Positions 59,024 to 64,000 of a stretch of 64,000 nt of DNA are shown here, in pieces; position 1 is the first letter of the stretch; the number at the start of each line of letters is the position of its first letter. A model generated the notes under the pieces. The model searched no databases. It saw only the letters and a list, made by a program, of their open reading frames with translations, and had not been told where the DNA came from. Source of the DNA: Caenorhabditis remanei (lineage: Eukaryota > Nematoda > Chromadorea > Rhabditida > Rhabditidae); the NCBI RefSeq assembly GCF_010183535.1, contig NC_071333.1, positions 372,001 to 436,000 on the forward strand. The letters are read 5' to 3'. A program made the position numbers and the translations under genes.

Positions 59024-60037
59024 ACTTCTTGATAATTTTTCAATTGTAAACAAAATAGATTCATTCTGTTTCACTTATCTTATATTGTTTGTTACTTCTC
59101 ATTTCCATCTTTTTGTTCCAATTTACTTCCTATCCATTTCTCATCAATCCCCCTCTATCGACCAAAGCGTTGCAACCCACCGGTCCCTCTTCTCTGGGCT
59201 CCTGTTTCCAAATCCAACTCTCTGCCAAATGAATCGGCCGTCTCATTCTATGTTTTATTTTTTTATATTGTATTTTACTCTTCACTTCCGAGTTCTTGTT
59301 ACAATTCACTCCCTATCTCATATTCAATCCCCCCTCCCATTCACCATAACCCTGTGACCTACCGGTCCCCCTTTTCTGGGCTCCTGTTTGCAATTCAAAC
59401 TTTCTGTTGCAAATCAATAAAGCCTAATGTACATAGTGCCCGACTTTCGCAGCTATTCCAACTCTCTGCCAATTTGAATCGGCAGTCTCCTCCCCGCCCT
59501 CGTGACTCCCACATAGATTGCGTAATGGTATGACCTTTCTCACATTTTCAAACTCTTACGCTTGTCTTCGAACCATTTTTTGTGTGAGTGACTGATCTAA
59601 AGGGGACGCCGCCTGATACGCAATCGAATGGGAATTAAGGATGAGAGAGCGTGAAACGATTTGAACATATTTTCCTCGGCTCTACCAGTCTATAGGGGTT
59701 TTTGAAGATGTCGTGGTTCGTGGTCCTCGAAAATTAAGTTTTGTTGATAATTATTAATAGAAAGGTCCTTGATAAACTCCTAGAGCCATATTTTCTGCTT
59801 GCCCACTTGTATAAACTCTTAATCATGTTTCGTTTCAAAATGTCTATTCGTTTTTACTGATATCACTTTAACTTCAGAGAAATACTCTTCCTGCTGCTGC
59901 CAACAGACAAACAATGGAACAATGAGTCTTCTGAAGCCAAGGGAAATGGCCAAATGGCCGGTAAGTATATATTTAGATTTTCTAAGAATTTAACGGTAAA
60001 CATTTGTTTCAGAGCCGAGCAAACTTACCGGAAAACT
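59024..60037. other. 3' UTR with tandem duplication
   Basis: A unit of roughly 180 bp is duplicated: CCACCGGTCCCTCTTCTCTGGGCTCCTGTTT at about 59177 and CTACCGGTCCCCCTTTTCTGGGCTCCTGTTT at about 59359, each with flanking TTACAATTCACT-type sequence. A third piece, CCAACTCTCTGCCAATTTGAATCGGCAGTCTC at about 59458, matches 59215. A possible 5' non-coding exon of the next gene ends at a GTAAGT donor at 59961. Confidence 0.6.
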
Positions 60038-61681
60038 ATGGACCCACCTCCTGATTTTGATGAAAAGATGTCAGTCCAAAGTACCAAACTTTTCTTGGCA
60101 ATAGGAACCACTCAACGGGAGGTGCTGGTCCAAAAGTTCCACTCGCCTCGAGTTGATACAATCCAACCCGACAAAACAATTATGGAACTGATTGATTCTG
60201 GTGAGTTTGGTGATGTGGGTGTGCTTTCAGGATGCTTTAGGGATAGGTCAAAATGTTTCGATTTTTTTGAAGGTGAAGGGTTGGTATAATTTCAAAATAT
60301 TCCAGAAACTGCCAATTTACAGGATACGGAAGCTTTCTCCTAAAAGAACTGCATAGCTTCTATCCGTCAGCGGCCACTGAGAAGAACGGAGTTGTGCTCT
60401 TCGCCATGTTGTGTGGTTTTGTCTTCGCGAGCCGAGAAGAGAAAAACCGAATGGAGACAGAGTACCTTGATGCTCTCCGAGTAGCCACAACGCCTCTTTT
60501 TGAGAGTCTTGTGCATAGTCCACGCATGTTCAGGGTGTTCCTGGCGGCCACCAAAAATATGAGCATCTCCTATGACCACTCGGACTTGATCAGTTCGTGG
60601 TATCTCAAAAAGAGTGACGAGAAACTTGCCTATATGTTTCATTTTTGGCGATATGGAATTATGCCACACGACGAAGTTTGGAAAACGTGCAAATGGATGT
60701 TGACGGACTCGGCTTTTGAGGAAATGGCCAACAAAATCAAAAACATCGAGGAACATGGTCTGGTTGATTACCCACATTTGGAATCACTTTCGGGCATTAT
60801 CGGCGATGAATCCATCATTCGCGGGCTCTCGAACTTCGCAATAGCATACTCGTTGACCCGGTATGTTTTTCACAAAATTTGGTGGTTTTTCAAGATTAAT
60901 TTGTTTCCAGTAGCGACAGAGTCTGCATTCGTAACTGCCTCGGAAATCCACATTATATTCGGAAAACGTCGGCAGTGGAGATCCTCCACATTCGCAGATC
61001 CTATGAAAGCTACACTTTTTTTTCGCCAGATATTTATCTGTGTAACCAACTAATGAACGCGTACACCGACATCTGCAATTCAGACGGGGACATTGCTATA
61101 AAAGTGTTGGTGGTTTCCATGATACGCCAAGGTGTGACTGATGAGGAGACCCATGAAACCAGCACCGCTGTTTTGGAAGATCTCATGAGAAATAGGGAGG
61201 TTAGTTTATTTTTCAACTTCCAGAATAATAGGTTTAAATTTCAGGCCAAAATGTTTGCTGAACTCCCACACACTTGGGATTCGCAAGGATTCTACAGCAA
61301 GAGAGATGGTGTCCTGGGTAAACTCGGTCAAGTTGAGGTAAGTATCATAAATCGTTTGAAACAACTGTTCTGAAAATTTTTTTTCAGTCTCAGGAAAACG
61401 ACTGGCACAAGATTATGGGAGCGGCAATGAATACGAAAACCTTCTTCGAATGTTTTGTCGTTGTCTGCAGTTACTTCAGCAACCTTACGTTCGGCGACAT
61501 CCTGGGCAGCTTTGAGTCCTACAAAGCACTTGTTAATCCATGTGCCAAGCTGATTGTTGTTGCAATGAACTACCAAGAATGTACATTTGAAGTCGGTACG
61601 AGAAGAGATATACTTTTTGTCAACGGTGTTGGGGAGCTGACTATGTACCAAGTCGTTAATTTCATGTCTTTTCAACTTTGA
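60038..61681 (+). CDS. Ro60-like TROVE protein with degenerate vWA, copy 2
   Basis: Exons 60038-60200, 60323-60860, 60911-61199, 61245-61337 and 61388-61681 give 458 residues starting MDPPPDFDEKMSVQ. The start is chosen as the first in-frame ATG after a TTTCAG acceptor at 60012; the ORF upstream of that acceptor belongs to an intron. Intron positions match those of the neighbour: both have GYGS opening the main exon and AKM opening the next-to-last. TROVE-type blocks are GYGSFLLKELHSFYPS, LDALRVATTPLFESLVHSPR, LISSWYLKKS and FAIAYSLTRS. The C-terminal part (FFECFVVVCSYFSNLTFGDI, SYKALVNPCAKLIVVAMNY) matches the vWA end of Ro60 in pattern, again without the metal-site Asp/Ser residues. It is clearly a tandem paralog, strongly diverged. 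Confidence 0.82.
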
Positions 61682-62727
61682 AATGGAATGTGTACTGATT
61701 CCGCCAGTACTTTGTAAGCTTCCTAGATTTCCCTTCCACTCAATTGATCATGATTATCACCTGTTCATTTGGCCCCTTACCATTCTTTCTTTCTTTTCTC
61801 TGAAAATCGCAGCTCAATTTCTAATTTTATCAATGTTACCGCTTCAAAATTTCTACTTACAACTCATGCCCCCACAGTTTGATCACCTCAGTTCATTTCC
61901 CAATTCTCCCAGTTGTTATGTAAACCTCCATGATTTCACTTCCATCCAACCGATCCTCTTTTCTCCCTGGTTTTTATGTCTCCTTTTTAACTCTATCCAA
62001 ATATCTGAAAACTATTTCTCCCAATTTATAACGTGGTTGCTTCATCATTTATCAAGTATTATATCCAACAAGCTTAATTTTAATAAACAACGACTGGAGC
62101 ATCGAACACTCAATTGAGAAAAGGAAGGCCACCTGATTGTATGTTTTCTTGTATAGAACGTGGTTACGAAACATTGCCGTAGCGCGTAAACTAATTGGTA
62201 CAAAAATTGAAAATGCGAAATAAAACAACAGAAAACATTGTAAATAACTATATAAATCATGAAAAAAAAACAAATTTTGCCGTAAGTTCTGTAGCCAGTA
62301 GGAAGTAATTTTTGAAATTATTTTGCTATCGAAATTTTAGAAACTCCATTATTCATACACCTGTCTACAAATTTATGTTTTAATTTATAACCTGCTCTAT
62401 ACAGCACAAACGGCGCACCAACATTTCCCTCCCGTGGAGGCTCTGTCGCGCCTCAAGCGCACCCGACTCATTGTATTTGTGTTTAACCATGTTGAAGCGT
62501 TCAAAAATCTCCAAACCAGTGTTCAAACGTCTTTTTTTGAGAAGCGTGCTGTTTTCCATGAATATCTCTACGTATTTCAATAAAAAGGCGGGAAATAGTG
62601 TTAAGTGTCGGGAGGAAAGACGCGCGCAAGCAAAAAAAAGGTGGGATGTGGCAACGAGAACGAGCGGCGGAGAACGAAATAAACTTACAAACCAACTTGT
62701 ACTTTTTCAGTTTGTTGTTTCTCCAAA
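61682..62727. other. Intergenic DNA
   Basis: 3' UTR-like CT-rich sequence, then AT-rich DNA. The ORF on the minus strand at 62380-62580 (KYVEIFMENSTLLKKRRLNT) is open but has no splice or homology support. Confidence 0.5.
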
Positions 62728-63955
62728 ATGTCGACCCCTCTTCAATTGATACCACGTAACAAATGGATGAATACAGGATACATTCGAGAGGCTCTGGATG
62801 ATCTCGGAATGGATCACCTAATTTATTATGGTCTTGGCGGAGGTTTGGTTTTAGCATCCGTGGAGGTTCTCAGAGAAAAGTGAGTTCTGTGCCCTTTTTG
62901 TGTCTATTTTTTCGATTTTTTCTAGACCGAGCCAATGTATTGTTGCCACTAACCTCACGCTCATAGAATATTTGAAAAAGCGCCACCCAAACATTGAAGT
63001 CGAGGAAGATCAATATGTGTTGAAAGCTGATGGCGGATTCTACCCAATTCAATTCATTTTCAAAATGCAAATGGAGGAGTGAGTCGTTTATCTGCTTCAG
63101 AAAAAAATAATAATTATGTTGCAGTTTCGACGAAATAGCGAGAGAGCTCCGAATTCGGAAAGCTCGCCAATTGAAGAAGAAGGAGCAAAACATGGGGCCT
63201 CCCCAGCCACCACCATCCAATCCTGAGGTGCGCCTCCTGAAAACTAAGTTCTTCCCAAATGGAGTAAGTTTTTCAAATGCAGCTACCTTTAAAATAACAT
63301 TTTTACAGCCGAACAAAGAGAAAGAGGTGGCGCGCTGGAAAAAGGAAAAGTTGTTGGCTGAAAAGAAAGAGGGTGGGCAAGAAACAAAAAAAGAGGGTGT
63401 CGTCAAAAAAATGAGGGAGGCTACAATAAAAGATCGAGAGGTAAAGCAGAAGGGACCGGAAGTTTCAAGCGCTTTCGATTCGAAAATGAAAGAAGAACAA
63501 AAGAAACTATGGATTAAGCACAGTAAGTTTTGAAATTAATTATTTTTACATCGATTCATAAAACATTTTATATTTTTATAGAGAAGGAAATCCCCCAACT
63601 TCCCAGTTTCCGCACTGACCCGTTCAAGTTCCCGGGATTCAAGATCGCCAAGCCGACCACATCTTCGGATACACCAAAATCATTTGTTTTTTTAATCATC
63701 TTAGATTTTTGTTTGAAAAATTCTTCTAATAAAACAGTATATTCAAAATTATCTATAGGAATTGTAATAAACGTTACACCGGGAACTGCTCGAGTAACAT
63801 TACAGAATTGTCATGATAAACAACACAAATTGAGCCGAATTTTCACAAACATTTGGGTTTGTCCCGATGTCCACGCTCTTCCTCAAAACCCATGGCGCCT
63901 TAGTCTGTCTCCTTCTCTCCTCGGCCGCCTGGCGCGCCGCAAGCGCTCTTTGTGA
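62728..63955 (+). CDS. Unknown protein with Lys/Glu-rich middle region
   Basis: Exons 62728-62879, 62926-63078, 63125-63263, 63309-63522 and 63582-63955 total 344 codons including the stop. The ATG lies 18 nt after a CTTTTTCAG acceptor, probably a trans-splice site. Residues 1 to about 100 look globular (IREALDDLGMDHLIYYGLGG, PSQCIVATNLTLIEYLKKRH, EVEEDQYVLKADGGFYPIQF). Residues about 105-220 are highly charged, with likely coiled coil (ARELRIRKARQLKKKEQ, EVARWKKEKLLAEKKEGGQE). PSFRTDPFKFPGFKIAKPTT follows. The last 80 or so codons after SFVF change character (hydrophobic, then NPWRLSLSPSLLGRLARRKR) and may be read-through or an undetected intron, so the C terminus is uncertain. No family is recognised. 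Confidence 0.62.
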
Positions 63956-64000
63956 TAGTGGTTGAATAAGAAGATCTACTCATTGAATTTTTTGTGCATA

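Noticed and set aside
59954..60037. N-terminal extension of the second Ro60-like gene from the upstream ORF
   Set aside because: It runs across a GTAAGT donor and TTTCAG acceptor, i.e. intron sequence. None of the upstream ATGs joins in frame after splicing.
57163..61681. Functional vWA metal-binding domain in the Ro60-like proteins
   Set aside because: The expected DxSxS and downstream Asp are not present at the aligned positions in either protein.

Overview
The window looks like nuclear DNA of a Caenorhabditis-type nematode, probably not C. elegans itself. The evidence is AT-rich sequence, compact multi-exon genes with mostly 40-60 nt introns, TTTTCAG-type 3' splice sites (several just upstream of start codons, as in SL trans-splicing), many foldback/MITE repeats, an eIF4E closest to worm IFE-1/IFE-5, and worm-type casein-kinase-1 paralogs. 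Gene models were joined by hand from ORFs, GT/AG sites and reading phase. Where I give a protein length, the spliced exon lengths add up to a whole number of codons.

Layout: 1-4.2 kb holds one tRNA-Leu(AAG), a 32-nt perfect palindrome and a 1.3-kb foldback element. 4.2-9.3 kb is one 13-exon gene for a 1066-residue protein with a low-complexity N-terminal half and a C-terminal half that looks MBT-repeat-like; two foldback elements sit in its introns. 11.2-21.2 kb carries four paralogous small genes (three minus, one plus) and one unrelated small gene, with duplicated flanks and TA-flanked MITEs. 21.6-29 kb is a graveyard: a decayed glycine-rich gene and its better-preserved copy, dispersed tandem repeats, a GC-rich hairpin MITE, a 12-copy 134-bp tandem array in which nearly every unit carries a strong 5' splice site, and an unprocessed CNOT3/NOT3 pseudogene.

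30-41 kb contains a small unknown gene, an ENTH-domain gene with a broken partial copy upstream, an acidic-tailed unknown gene, a poorly resolved membrane-protein locus with a partial duplication, and an eIF4E gene. 44.5-48.5 kb has two tandem CK1-family kinases with identical sizes for exons 1-3. 49-54 kb has an unknown 183-residue protein and a small secreted cysteine peptide. 57-61.7 kb has two tandem genes that I read as divergent Ro60 (TROVE plus vWA-like) paralogs without recognisable metal-site residues. The window ends with a lysine-rich unknown gene.

Nothing here suggests a single pathway. The region is typical of fast-evolving chromosome-arm DNA, with local gene-family expansions (kinases, Ro60-like, small helical proteins), gene fragments and foldback transposons. 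The Ro60-like pair and the splice-site-bearing 134-bp array are the strongest candidates for something undescribed.
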